Positions 28,732 through 36,939 of a stretch of DNA of 64,000 nt are shown piece by piece; positions within the stretch are counted from its first letter, which is position 1, and each line of letters begins with the position of its first letter. The notes under the pieces were generated by a model. The model ran no database searches, was not told the DNA's origin, and saw only the letters and a list, made by a program, of their open reading frames with translations. The translations under genes and the position numbers were made by a program. The stretch covers positions 62,001 through 126,000 of the forward strand of contig NZ_JADEVT010000007.1 of the NCBI RefSeq assembly GCF_030466625.1. Direction: 5' to 3'. The stretch comes from Nocardioides sp. ChNu-153 (lineage in GTDB: Bacteria > Actinomycetota > Actinomycetes > Propionibacteriales > Nocardioidaceae).

Positions 28732-28947
28732 GTGCGAGCACACCTGACGAGGCCCCGTCGGAGCCGGAGGGGCCGCACCCGGCCCCGGGCCGACCAGCGG
28801 GGCATCACGACGGCGGAGTACGCCGTGGGCACCGCCGCCGGCGCCGGCCTGGCCGGGTTGGCCTTCCAGCTGCTCACCGGCGGGCTGGGCAACCAGATGC
28901 TGACCTCGATGTTCGACCACGTCCTCGGTCTGATCGGGGTCGGATGA
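28732..28947 (+). CDS. Flp/type IVb pilin-like protein (DUF4244 family)
   Basis: 71 residues, GTG start with an excellent AAGGAGG site. Arg-rich N terminus, then a prepilin-like boundary DQRGITTAEYAV followed by a hydrophobic segment (AGLAGLAFQLL). The conserved Glu after the cleavage region (TAEY) is the pilin hallmark. It corresponds to Rv3656c in gene order between TadC and TadE and would be the major pilus subunit. Confidence 0.9.
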   Translation: MRAHLTRPRRSRRGRTRPRADQRGITTAEYAVGTAAGAGLAGLAFQLLTGGLGNQMLTSMFDHVLGLIGVG

Positions 28948-28958
28948 GAGCCGGGCGT

Positions 28959-29013
<55 letters not shown>

Positions 29014-29062
29014 CCCCGCCCCGCCGGCCCGCCCCCGGAACCGGGCGCAGGACCAGCGGGGC

Positions 29063-29392
29063 GTGGTGACGGCGGAAGCGGTCATGGTGCTTCCCGTGCT
29101 GGTGCTCGTCACCCTCGCGCTGAGCTGGCTCGTCGGTCTGGGGGTCACCCAGGTGCGGGTGGTCGACGCGGCCCGTGAGACGGCGCGGGCGGCGGCGCGC
29201 GACGACGACCCGGCGGCCAGCCTCGCCGCCGGCCGGCGGGTGGCGCCCGACGGCGCGTCGGTGTCGGTGGCGTCGCAGGGTGACGAGGTCGTGGCGACCG
29301 TCCGCGTCGACACGGGCGGGCCGCCGCTGCTGGGCTGGGTCCCCGGCGTGCAGCTGTCGGCGACCGCCGTCGCCGCGAGGGAGGAGCGGTGA
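29063..29392 (+). CDS. TadE-family pilus protein (N terminus disrupted by C-tract)
   Basis: 109 residues in the intact frame from a GTG at 29063, but the gene probably starts at ATG 28944, which overlaps the pilin stop (ATGA). Codons just before 29063 still encode a pilin-like boundary (QDQRGVVTAEAVM, matching the Flp protein's DQRGITTAEY), showing that the real protein extends upstream. The 37-C run throws the two parts out of frame. One hydrophobic segment (LPVLVLVTLALSWLV) and a TadE-like beta tail follow. Corresponds to Rv3655c. Confidence 0.8.
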   Translation: MVTAEAVMVLPVLVLVTLALSWLVGLGVTQVRVVDAARETARAAARDDDPAASLAAGRRVAPDGASVSVASQGDEVVATVRVDTGGPPLLGWVPGVQLSATAVAAREER

Positions 29393-29784
29393 GGACCGCG
29401 ACCCCGCGGGTGCGGGGTCGGGCCGCCCGCGGGCGGGACGAGGGTGGCTTCGCGACGGTGGCGGCGCTGGGCATGGTCATGGTGCTCGCGACGGTCGCGC
29501 TGGCCGTGGCGGTGGGCGCCGCTCTCGTGGTCGACCACCGGCGCGCGCAGGCGGCTGCGGACCTCGCGGCGCTCGCCGGCGCGACGGCGCTGGGGGGCAC
29601 GGGCGACGCCTGCGGGGCCGCGGCGAGCACCGCGGAGGCGAACGCCGCCCGCCTGGCCTCGTGCGAGGTGATCGGGCGCGACGTCCGCGTCGAGGTGGTG
29701 GTCGAGCACGACTCGCTGGCGGGCCGCGTGGCCGAGCTGCGCGGCACGGCCCGCGCCGGCCCGGCTCAGGCCACGGGTGCGTGA
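29389..29784 (+). CDS. Rv3654c-family TadE-like protein
   Basis: 131 residues, GTG start overlapping the TadE stop. Basic N terminus, GGFATVAALGMVMVLATVALAV as a pilin-like hydrophobic helix, then AAADLAALAGATAL, the signature of helicase/secretion-neighbourhood TadE-like proteins, and two cysteines (~86 and 103) that may pair outside the membrane. Last gene of the tad operon; its 3' end overlaps the convergent helicase gene by 19 bp. Confidence 0.87.
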   Translation: MRTATPRVRGRAARGRDEGGFATVAALGMVMVLATVALAVAVGAALVVDHRRAQAAADLAALAGATALGGTGDACGAAASTAEANAARLASCEVIGRDVRVEVVVEHDSLAGRVAELRGTARAGPAQATGA

Positions 29785-32102
29785 CGCAGGAGGGCGTCGA
29801 GCAGGCGCCCGGCCGCCTCCTTGTCGAGCGGCTGGTTCTGGTTGCCGCACTTCGGCGACTGCACGCACGACGGGCAGCCCGCCGGGCACTCGCAGCCCGC
29901 GATCGCCTCGCGGGTGGCGCGCAGCCAGGCGGGCGCGGCGGCGTACCCGCGCTCGGCGAAGCCCGCCCCGCCCGGGTGCCCGTCGTACACGAAGACGGTC
30001 AGCGTGCCCGTGTCCGGGTGCAGCACGGTCGAGACGCCGCCGATGTCCCAGCGGTCGCAGGTCGCGAAGAGCGGCAGCAGCCCGATGGAGCAGTGCTCCG
30101 CCGCGTGCGCCGCGCCCGGCAGGTCGATCGCGTCGATGCCCGTCTCCTCCAGCACGGCGGCCGGCACCGTCCACCAGACCGCGCTCGTGCGCAGCGACCG
30201 GGTGGGCAGGTCGAGGGGCTGCTCGCCCATCACCTCTCCACCGGGTTCCCGGCGGCGCAGGAACGAGACGACCTGGTGGTTGACCTCCACGGTGCCCAGC
30301 GCGAGGCGGCAGCCGCCCCAGTCGGTCGACTCCGACGTGGCGACGACCTGGATGTCGGTGACCTCCCGCGCCGAGGTCGAGTACGGCGGGTCCGCCCGCC
30401 GCATCACCGCGACGTGCTCGTCCAGGTCGAGGGACTCCACCAACCAGGTCTCGCCGAGGTGCAGGTAGACGGCGCCCTCGTGGGCCTCCCCGTGGGCGCG
30501 GGCGGCGTCCACCGTGCCGACCACGCGGCCCGTCTCCGCCTCGACCAGCTGCACCGCCCGGCCCCCGGTCGAGCGGAGGTCGGCCAGCTCGCTGGCACGG
30601 CGGCGGTCGGTCCAGAACCAGCCGTGCGGACGGCGCCGCAGCAGCCCGGCCTCCACCAGCTGCTCCACGATGCCGGCAGCGGTGGCGCCGAAGAGCGGCA
30701 GGTCCTCGGGGGTCAGCGGCAGCTCGGCCGCCGCGGCGCACAGGTGGGGCGCGAGCACGTACGGGTTGCCCGGGTCGAAGACCGTGGCCTCGACGGGCGC
30801 GGAGAACAGCGCCTCGGGGTGCGTCACCAGGTAGGTGTCCAGGGGGTCGTCGCGCGCCACCAGCACGCCGAGGGCGTCCTGCCCCGCGCGACCGGCCCGG
30901 CCCACCTGCTGCCACAGGGCCGCGCGGGTGCCCGGGAAGCCCGTGACGAGCACCGCGTCGAGCCCCGCCACGTCGATGCCCAGCTCGAGCGCGTTGGTCG
31001 CGGCGAGCGCCAGCAGCTCGCCCGAGCGCAGCGCGTGCTCGATCGCCCGCCGCTCCTCGGGGAGGTAGCCACCCCGGTACGACGTGACCCGCCCCGCGAG
31101 CGACGGGTCGACCTCGGCCAGGTGGTCGCGGGTCGAGCGCGCGACCTGCTCGGCCCCGCGGCGCGAGCGCACGAAGGCCAGCGAGCGCACCCCGTCGACG
31201 ACGAGGTCGGCCAGCAGGTCGGCCGCCTCCGTGGTCGCGGCGCGGCGGACGGGCGCCCCGTTCTCGCCGGCGAAGGACGTGAGCGCCGGCTGCCACAGCG
31301 CGACGGCGACCTCGCCGCGAGGCGAGCCGTCGCGGGTGACGGCCTCGACCTCGAGACCGGTGAGGCGACCGGCCGTCCCCGCCGGGTCGGCCGCGGTGGC
31401 CGAGGCGAGCACGAACGTGGGGGACGCGCCGTACCGGGCCGCCACCCGCCGCAGCCGTCGCAGCACCTGGGCCACGTGCGCGCCGAAGACGCCCCGGTAG
31501 TGGTGGCACTCGTCGACGACCACGTAGCGCAGCGAGCGCCAGAACGTCGCCCACCGGGCGTGGTCGGGCAGCATCGAGTGGTGCAGCATGTCGGGGTTGG
31601 TCAGCACGTACTCCGCGTGGTCCCGCGTCCAGTCCCGCAGCTCGGGGGGACTGTCCCCGTCGTGCGTCGTCACCCGCACACCGGTCCCCAGCGCCTCGAG
31701 CCCGGCCCGCTGGTCGGCGGCCAGCGCCTTGGTGGGGGACACGTAGAGCGTGGTCGCGTCCCGCCGGCCCCGGCTGTTGCGCGCCTCGAGCGCCGCCGTC
31801 AGGGCCGGGAGCGCGTAGGCGAGCGACTTGCCCGACGCCGTCCCGGTCGCCACGACGACGTGACGCCCGGCGTGGGCCGCGTCGGCCGCGTGCACCTGGT
31901 GGCCCCACGGCAGCCGCAGGCCGTTCCGCTCGTACGCCGCCCGCACGTCCGCGTGCACCCACGCCGGCCAGGCGGCGGTGGTGGCCTCCCGGGCCGGCAC
32001 CACCTCCACGTGCCGCAGCCGCTCGAGCCGGTCGGCCGTCGCCGCGAGGCGGGCCAGGCGCGGCGGCAGCGTGCCCGTGGGGCAGGGGTGGGTGGTGGTC
32101 AC
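29766..32102 (-). CDS. DEAD/DEAH-box helicase, MrfA-like (Rv3649 family)
   Basis: 778 residues. Helicase core: Walker A ATGTASGKS, DECHHY, SAT, and motif VI QQVGRAGR. The C-terminal DUF1998-type region has a Cys cluster CECPAGCPSC plus CGNQNQ, the zinc-binding arrangement of MrfA, a 3'-5' DNA helicase in mitomycin-lesion repair in B. subtilis. GTG at 32102 is 6 nt after GACACT (32114-32109), so leaderless; longer upstream frames were rejected. Gene order tad operon-helicase matches mycobacteria. Repair role inferred from family. Confidence 0.93.
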   Translation of the reverse strand: MTTTHPCPTGTLPPRLARLAATADRLERLRHVEVVPAREATTAAWPAWVHADVRAAYERNGLRLPWGHQVHAADAAHAGRHVVVATGTASGKSLAYALPALTAALEARNSRGRRDATTLYVSPTKALAADQRAGLEALGTGVRVTTHDGDSPPELRDWTRDHAEYVLTNPDMLHHSMLPDHARWATFWRSLRYVVVDECHHYRGVFGAHVAQVLRRLRRVAARYGASPTFVLASATAADPAGTAGRLTGLEVEAVTRDGSPRGEVAVALWQPALTSFAGENGAPVRRAATTEAADLLADLVVDGVRSLAFVRSRRGAEQVARSTRDHLAEVDPSLAGRVTSYRGGYLPEERRAIEHALRSGELLALAATNALELGIDVAGLDAVLVTGFPGTRAALWQQVGRAGRAGQDALGVLVARDDPLDTYLVTHPEALFSAPVEATVFDPGNPYVLAPHLCAAAAELPLTPEDLPLFGATAAGIVEQLVEAGLLRRRPHGWFWTDRRRASELADLRSTGGRAVQLVEAETGRVVGTVDAARAHGEAHEGAVYLHLGETWLVESLDLDEHVAVMRRADPPYSTSAREVTDIQVVATSESTDWGGCRLALGTVEVNHQVVSFLRRREPGGEVMGEQPLDLPTRSLRTSAVWWTVPAAVLEETGIDAIDLPGAAHAAEHCSIGLLPLFATCDRWDIGGVSTVLHPDTGTLTVFVYDGHPGGAGFAERGYAAAPAWLRATREAIAGCECPAGCPSCVQSPKCGNQNQPLDKEAAGRLLDALLRHAPVA

Positions 32103-32303
32103 GGATCGAGTGTCGCAAGGACCACCGACATCCAGGTCCCGCGGGCGGGACGGCGGGGCGGGCTCGGCTCCGCGCACGGCCGTCGGTCGCGTTTCGGGTC
32201 TGCCTGCGGGCGGGGGCCCCGACATGGTTTGATAGCCCAGGCACTGTTCGGGGGACTGTGCCCCTGACGAGCCGAGAGCACGCCCCGTGCCTGAGGAGAC
32301 GAC

Positions 32304-32651
32304 GTGGATCTGACTCTTGCGACCAGCGAGAACGATGGCAAGACCATCGTCGCCGTGGGTGGCGAGATCGACGTCTACACGGCCCCCCGGCTGCGCGACC
32401 GCATCACCGAGCTGGTGGCGGCGGGCGCCTACGACCTGGTGATCGACATGGAGGCCGTCGAGTTCCTCGACTCCACCGGTCTCGGCGTCCTGGTCGGCGG
32501 CCTCAAGAAGGTCCGCGCCCACAACGGCTCCCTGCAGCTCATCTGCAGCCAGGACCGCCTCCTCAAGATCTTCCGGATCACGGGCCTGGCGAAGGTGTTC
32601 GTCATCCACGGGTCCCTCGCGGCGGCGCTCTCGCCCGCCGACGCCTCCTGA
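32304..32651 (+). CDS. bldG: STAS-domain anti-sigma factor antagonist, BldG-like
   Basis: 115 residues, GTG start with GGAG about 8 nt upstream. A single STAS domain with the phosphorylatable Ser in [15 protein letters not shown], and extended identity to Streptomyces BldG ([24 protein letters not shown]). BldG-type proteins bind anti-sigma factors when unphosphorylated. The adjacent anti-sigma gene of Streptomyces (ApgA) is missing; the helicase neighbour is conserved. The 201-bp upstream gap has a GATAGC/TTTGAT-like region but no convincing promoter. Confidence 0.9.
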   Translation: MDLTLATSENDGKTIVAVGGEIDVYTAPRLRDRITELVAAGAYDLVIDMEAVEFLDSTGLGVLVGGLKKVRAHNGSLQLICSQDRLLKIFRITGLAKVFVIHGSLAAALSPADAS

Positions 32652-32761
32652 CGCCGACGGGCCACGCCGCACCCCCCGGCCGGACTAGACCTCCGGGTCC
32701 GTTCGGGCCGTTCTGTGCGGCCGCCGGTTTCCGGTCACCACCCCTGGGGCACTCTGGACCG

Positions 32762-32785
32762 GTGCGCGTGCGGTGGTGGAGGTGA
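32762..32785 (+). CDS. possible leader peptide MRVRWWR
   Basis: A 7-codon ORF (GTG CGC GTG CGG TGG TGG AGG TGA) begins 6 nt after a CACTCT -10-like box (32750-32755), with TTTCCG 16 bp further up. Its stop lies 5 nt before the next ATG, and its last codons overlap the GGAGG site of that gene. Tandem Trp codons and three Arg in seven residues suggest translational sensing. It may also be chance; no protein evidence. Confidence 0.3.
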   Translation: MRVRWWR

Positions 32786-32790
32786 GCGGG

Positions 32791-32946
32791 ATGAACGACC
32801 AGTTCGACGTCACGCTCGAGGACTCCGTGCTGCTGACGGAGGTCGAGCTCACCACCAACCTCATGGTCGCGGCCAGCCAGTCCGAGGGCAGCCTGTCCCC
32901 CGAGGAGATCGACCGGATCCTCGGCGTGGACGTCCCGGACGCCTGA
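32791..32946 (+). CDS. 51-residue conserved-looking small protein
   Basis: ATG at 32791 with GGAGG 7 nt upstream; 51 residues ending at TGA 32944-32946. Acidic, soluble, with VLLTEVELTTNLMVAAS as one helix and SPEEIDRILGV as a second, capped element. Codon third positions are strongly G/C, as in real genes here. Too short for most gene finders. Not recognised; it lies between bldG and csoR and might be a small regulator or partner. Confidence 0.6.
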   Translation: MNDQFDVTLEDSVLLTEVELTTNLMVAASQSEGSLSPEEIDRILGVDVPDA

Positions 32947-32962
32947 GCGACCACCGCCCCGG

Positions 32963-32982
32963 ATACCCCCACGGGGTATGCT
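32963..32982 (+). promoter_or_regulatory. CsoR-type operator overlapping the csoR -10 box
   Basis: ATACCCC-CAC-GGGGTAT (32963-32979) is a perfect 7-bp inverted repeat of the TACCC-N5-GGGTA class bound by CsoR. The right arm overlaps the -10 box TATGCT (32977-32982), which is 6 nt before the csoR ATG. Copper-free CsoR bound here would block its own promoter. Confidence 0.8.
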
Positions 32983-32988
32983 GGCCCC

Positions 32989-33354
32989 ATGACGTCCCCC
33001 AGCCCGGCCGGTGCGGTCGACCCCGTCGAGCCCCCCGTCGAGCCCGGTGAGGACGAAGTGCGCGACGGGCACCACCAGCACGGGTACATCGGCCACAAGG
33101 ACGAGGTCCTGCGCCGGCTGCGCCGCATCGAGGGCCAGGCCCGCGGCCTGCAGCGCATGGTCGAGGACGAGAAGTACTGCATCGACATCCTCACCCAGGT
33201 CTCGGCCATGACCCGCGCCCTCCACGTCGTCTCCGTGACCCTCGTCGGGGACCACCTGTCGCACTGCGTCGTCGACGCGGCGCGGGCGGGCGGCGACGAG
33301 GCCGACGCCAAGATCCAGGAGGCGGTCGACGCCATCGGCCGCCTCGTCCGCTGA
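32989..33354 (+). CDS. csoR: CsoR-family copper-sensing repressor
   Basis: 121 residues, DUF156 fold. The Cu(I) ligands are Cys in EKYCIDIL and His/Cys in DHLSHCV (the C-H-C triad of CsoR). N-terminal extension is Pro/Glu-rich with HHQH. Leaderless (TATGCT, 6 nt), with its operator over the -10. Followed 30 nt later by a copper chaperone gene; no CopA ATPase is in the window, so the regulon's efflux pump must be elsewhere. Confidence 0.94.
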   Translation: MTSPSPAGAVDPVEPPVEPGEDEVRDGHHQHGYIGHKDEVLRRLRRIEGQARGLQRMVEDEKYCIDILTQVSAMTRALHVVSVTLVGDHLSHCVVDAARAGGDEADAKIQEAVDAIGRLVR

Positions 33355-33384
33355 CCCACCCCGCACCCCACCTCGGAGGAAGCC

Positions 33385-33588
33385 ATGAGCACCACGACCT
33401 ACACCGTCACCGGCATGACCTGCGGCCACTGCGTCGCGTCCGTCCGCGAGGAGGTCGGCGAGATCCCCGGCGTGCAGGACGTGCAGGTCGACCTCGAGTC
33501 CGGCCGCGTCACCGTCACCAGCGAGTCCGAGGTCGACCGCGAGGCCGTCGCGGCCGCGGTCGACGAGGCGGGCTACGCCCTGGCCTGA
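33385..33588 (+). CDS. copZ: CopZ-like heavy-metal chaperone
   Basis: 67 residues, one HMA domain with the metal site MTCGHC and the usual beta-alpha-beta-beta-alpha-beta length. ATG behind GGAGGAAGCC. In an operon with csoR; delivers Cu(I) to an exporter and perhaps to CsoR. Confidence 0.93.
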   Translation: MSTTTYTVTGMTCGHCVASVREEVGEIPGVQDVQVDLESGRVTVTSESEVDREAVAAAVDEAGYALA

Positions 33589-33618
33589 CCGGCCCGGGCC
33601 CCGTGTGAGACTGGGCCC

Positions 33619-34593
33619 ATGAGTGCCGGGGCCGCCCGTGGAGCCGAAGGTCCTGCCGACCCCCGAGCCACCCCCGTGGTCCGTGCCGCCGGTGCGGTGG
33701 TCACCCGGCCGGGCCGCGAGGTCCTCCTGGTCCACCGCCCGCGGTACGACGACTGGTCCTTCCCCAAGGGCAAGGTCGACCCCGGCGAGCACGTGGCCGC
33801 CACCGCGGTCCGCGAGGTCGCGGAGGAGACGGGCCTCGCCGTGCGGCTCGGGGTGCCGCTGACCCGCCAGCGCTACGAGGTCGCCGCCCGGGCCGGGTCC
33901 CGCGGCAAGACCGTGGACTACTGGTCCGCCCGGGTCGTGGGCGCCGACGACGTCGCGGGCTACCGCCGGGGGGACGAGATCGACGAGGTCGTGTGGCTGC
34001 CGTTCGCCGAGGCCGCCGACCGGCTCACCTACCCGCACGACCGCCGTACCCTCGCCGAGGCGGTGGAGCTGCCCCGCCGTACCGGCGCCCTCGTCGTGCT
34101 CCGCCACGGCGACGCCCGCCCACGCTCGTCGTGGGACGCGCCCGACCCGCTGCGGCCGCTCGTCGACCGGGGCCACGAGCAGGCGCGGGCGTGGGTGCCG
34201 GTCCTGGGGGCCTACGGCGTCGACGAGGTCGTCAGCTCGCCCAGCGCCCGGTGCGTGCAGACGGTGCAGCCCTACCTCGACGCGGCCGGGCTCGAGCCCG
34301 ACCTGCAGGCCTGCCTGAGCGAGGAGGGGGCCGACGCCGGCTCCGTACGCCGTCTCGTCACCGCCCTGCTCGAGGGACGCCGCCGCGTCGTGCTCTGCAC
34401 GCACCGCCCGGTGCTCCCGCTCGTGTACGACGCGCTCGCCGCCCGCGCCCGGCCGGGCGTGGTCACGCGCCCGGGGGAGCAGCTCGCGAAGGGGGCGGCG
34501 ATCGTCGCGCACCACCACCGAGGCGCGGTCGTGGCCACGGAGACCGTCGCGCCTGCCGTCGCGGGCCGCGGCGACCGACGAGCCCCTGCGTGA
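33619..34593 (+). CDS. mutT1: NUDIX + histidine phosphatase protein, MutT1-like
   Basis: 324 residues, two domains. NUDIX (about 18-145) with WSFPKGKVDPGE and REVAEETG; then a SixA-type histidine phosphatase (about 155-300) with the RHG motif LVVLRHGDA. This fusion is the layout of M. tuberculosis MutT1 (Rv2985), an (8-oxo)dNTP/diadenosine polyphosphate hydrolase. It lies near ppk here as in mycobacteria. Leaderless: GAGACT 6 nt before ATG. Confidence 0.9.
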   Translation: MSAGAARGAEGPADPRATPVVRAAGAVVTRPGREVLLVHRPRYDDWSFPKGKVDPGEHVAATAVREVAEETGLAVRLGVPLTRQRYEVAARAGSRGKTVDYWSARVVGADDVAGYRRGDEIDEVVWLPFAEAADRLTYPHDRRTLAEAVELPRRTGALVVLRHGDARPRSSWDAPDPLRPLVDRGHEQARAWVPVLGAYGVDEVVSSPSARCVQTVQPYLDAAGLEPDLQACLSEEGADAGSVRRLVTALLEGRRRVVLCTHRPVLPLVYDALAARARPGVVTRPGEQLAKGAAIVAHHHRGAVVATETVAPAVAGRGDRRAPA

Positions 34594-34682
34594 CGCACGT
34601 CATGTCCGTCAAGCCCTACTGGCCGGTGTTCACCTGATGGTCGCCCTGCGCCCGCCGCGTCGTCCCGGTCTGGGTCGGCAGC

Positions 34683-34704
34683 GTTCACTGCTCGTTCACT
34701 GACG
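34683..34704 (+). promoter_or_regulatory. PHO-box-like direct repeat upstream of pstS
   Basis: GTTCACTGCTC and GTTCACTGACG are two 11-bp direct repeat units in tandem, the format of PhoP boxes in actinobacteria. Another GTTCACCTG lies upstream at ~34628. A TAGGTT -10-like box follows at 34732-34737. Phosphate-starvation induction of pstSCAB is the expected outcome. Confidence 0.75.
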
Positions 34705-34775
34705 CCGACAGATCCGTACACCCGACCTCCTTAGGTTCCCTGCGTCAGTTCATCCGAAACTTCAGGAGACACGAA

Positions 34776-35873
34776 GTGAAGCGCAGTTCTTACAGCCGGT
34801 ACCTCGTGCCCGGCGTGGCCGTCCTGGCCCTCACGCTCTCGGCTTGCGGCGCCGGCAACGAGGACGACGGCAACGCCCCCGACGTCGAGGGTGCCGAGGA
34901 GCTGTCCGGCACCCTGAACGGCGCCGGTGCCTCCACGCAGGAGGCCGTGATGGGCGTGTGGCGCGGCAACTTCCAGAACGCTGCCTCCGACGTCACGGTC
35001 AACTACGACCCCGCCGGCTCCGGCGCGGGCCGCGAGCAGTTCATCGCGGGCGGCGTGCAGTTCGCCGGCTCGGACGCGTACCTCGACGAGGAGGAGCTGA
35101 CGGCCGCCACCGAGCGCTGCAACGGCACCACCCCGATCGAGATCCCGTCGTACGTCGCGCCGATCGCGGTCGCGTACAACCTCCCGGGCGTCGAGGACCT
35201 GCAGCTGTCCGGCGAGACGGTCGCGCAGATCTTCAACAACCAGATCACGAACTGGAACGACCCGGCCATCGCCGCGGACAACCCGGACGCGACGCTGCCC
35301 GACCTGACGATCAACCCGGTCTTCCGCGGTGACGCCTCGGGCACGACCGAGAACTTCACCACCTACCTCGACGCCACCACGTCGTGGCCGCACGGCCCGG
35401 TCGAGGACTGGCCGGCCACCGGCGAGGCCGCCACCGGCACGTCGGGCGTCATCGAGGTCGTCACCGGCACCGAGGGCTCCATCGGCTACGCCGACGGCTC
35501 GCAGGTGGAGGAGGCCGGTCTCTCGGCCGCCGCCATCGGCGTCGGCGAGGAGTTCGTGGCCCCGACCCCCGAGGCCGCCGGTCAGATCCTGACCGCGTCC
35601 ACCCCCGTCCCGGGTCGCGACGCCGAGGTCGACCTCGCGGTCGACATCGACTACACGACGCAGGAGTCGGGCACCTACCCGATCGTGCTCGCGTCGTACC
35701 TGATCGCCTGCCAGTCCTACGAGGACTCGAACGAGGCCGAGCTGGTCAAGGGCTTCCTCGAGTACATCCTCTCGCCGGAGGGCCAGGAGTCCGGCACGCA
35801 GGACGCCGGCGCGGCTCCGCTGCCCGACGAGCTCCGGGAGAAGGCGGCCGCGGCCGTCGAGAAGATCTCCTGA
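34776..35873 (+). CDS. pstS: phosphate-binding lipoprotein PstS
   Basis: 365 residues. Lipoprotein signal with lipobox LSAC (Cys24). Phosphate-binding elements: GAGAST, GSGAGREQF, SDAYL, and GDASGTTENFTTYL. Binds Pi outside the membrane and passes it to PstCA. GTG start with TTCAGGAGA upstream. First gene of pstSCAB; PHO-box repeat in its promoter. A large hairpin separates it from pstC, probably giving pstS excess. Confidence 0.97.
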   Translation: MKRSSYSRYLVPGVAVLALTLSACGAGNEDDGNAPDVEGAEELSGTLNGAGASTQEAVMGVWRGNFQNAASDVTVNYDPAGSGAGREQFIAGGVQFAGSDAYLDEEELTAATERCNGTTPIEIPSYVAPIAVAYNLPGVEDLQLSGETVAQIFNNQITNWNDPAIAADNPDATLPDLTINPVFRGDASGTTENFTTYLDATTSWPHGPVEDWPATGEAATGTSGVIEVVTGTEGSIGYADGSQVEEAGLSAAAIGVGEEFVAPTPEAAGQILTASTPVPGRDAEVDLAVDIDYTTQESGTYPIVLASYLIACQSYEDSNEAELVKGFLEYILSPEGQESGTQDAGAAPLPDELREKAAAAVEKIS

Positions 35874-35896
35874 TCAACCGCACATGACCGACCGCT

Positions 35897-35928
35897 CGGC
35901 GGCACGTCCCCACGGGGGCGTGCCGCCG
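35897..35928 (+). terminator. 15-bp hairpin between pstS and pstC (attenuator/processing)
   Basis: CGGCGGCACGTCCCC (35897-35911) and GGGGGCGTGCCGCCG (35914-35928) pair along 15 positions with one G-U. Located in the 91-nt pstS-pstC gap of a co-directional operon, so partial termination or 3' protection of pstS mRNA is likely. Confidence 0.6.
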
Positions 35929-35964
35929 AACGGCGGTGTGCACGAAGAGAAAGTGTGAGGCAGC

Positions 35965-36939
35965 GTGCCCTCTACCGACACCGTGAAGGCGCCCCCGCCG
36001 GATCGTGAGCCGGCCGTCAAGAAGCGCTCCACCGAGCGCCCTGGCGACCGCATCTTCCGCGGCACCGCCGTCGGAGCGGCGACGGTCATCCTGGTCGCGC
36101 TCGCCGGCGTCGCGATCTTCCTGACCGTCGAGGGCCTCCCCGGCCTCACCGCCGAGCCCGACGCCATGAGCGGGCAGGCGAGCTTCGCCGGCTACGCCCT
36201 GCGCCTGGTCTACGGCACGCTGCTGGCGGCCGTCATCGCGCTCGTCGTCGCCACGCCGCTCTCGATCGGCATGGCCCTGGTCATCTCCCACTACGCGCCG
36301 CGCCGCCTGGCCACCCCGCTCGGCTACGTCGTCGACCTCCTCGCCGCCGTGCCCAGCGTCGTCTACGGCCTCTGGGGCATCCTGTTCCTCGGCCCGCGCA
36401 TGGGCGACCTCTTCCGCTGGCTCGAGGAGAACCTCGGCTTCATCCCGCTCTTCGCGGGCCCGGCCGCCGGCAGCGGCCGCACCATCTTCACCGCCGGCCT
36501 CGTGCTGGCGATCATGGTGCTGCCGATCATCACCGCCATCTGCCGCGAGATCTTCGCGCAGACCCCGAAGCTGCACGAGGAGGCCGCCCTCGCGCTCGGC
36601 GCGACGCGCTGGGAGATGGTGCGGATGGCCGTCTTCCCGTACGCCCGCTCGGGCATGGTGTCGGCCACGATGCTGGGCCTCGGCCGCGCGCTCGGCGAGA
36701 CCATGGCCGTCGCGATGGTGCTGGCCGCCTCGGGCACCGGGTTCGTGACGCTCAACCTGATCTCGACGCAGAACCCCAACACCATCGCCGCCAACATCGC
36801 GCGTGAGTTCCCCGAGGCGACCGGCACCTCGGTCAACGTGCTCATCGCGAGCGGCCTGGTCCTCTTCGTCATCACCTTCGCCGTGAACTTCGCGGCGCGC
36901 GCCATCGTGGCCCGGAGCGGGAAGAAGATGAACCGATGA
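35965..36939 (+). CDS. pstC: phosphate ABC transporter permease PstC
   Basis: 324 residues, six transmembrane segments, with the permease EAA-like loop EEAALALGATRWEMVRMAVFP and the AVPSVVYGLWG turn. GTG start with GTGAGG upstream. Its stop overlaps the pstA start (ATGA). Confidence 0.96.
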   Translation: MPSTDTVKAPPPDREPAVKKRSTERPGDRIFRGTAVGAATVILVALAGVAIFLTVEGLPGLTAEPDAMSGQASFAGYALRLVYGTLLAAVIALVVATPLSIGMALVISHYAPRRLATPLGYVVDLLAAVPSVVYGLWGILFLGPRMGDLFRWLEENLGFIPLFAGPAAGSGRTIFTAGLVLAIMVLPIITAICREIFAQTPKLHEEAALALGATRWEMVRMAVFPYARSGMVSATMLGLGRALGETMAVAMVLAASGTGFVTLNLISTQNPNTIAANIAREFPEATGTSVNVLIASGLVLFVITFAVNFAARAIVARSGKKMNR

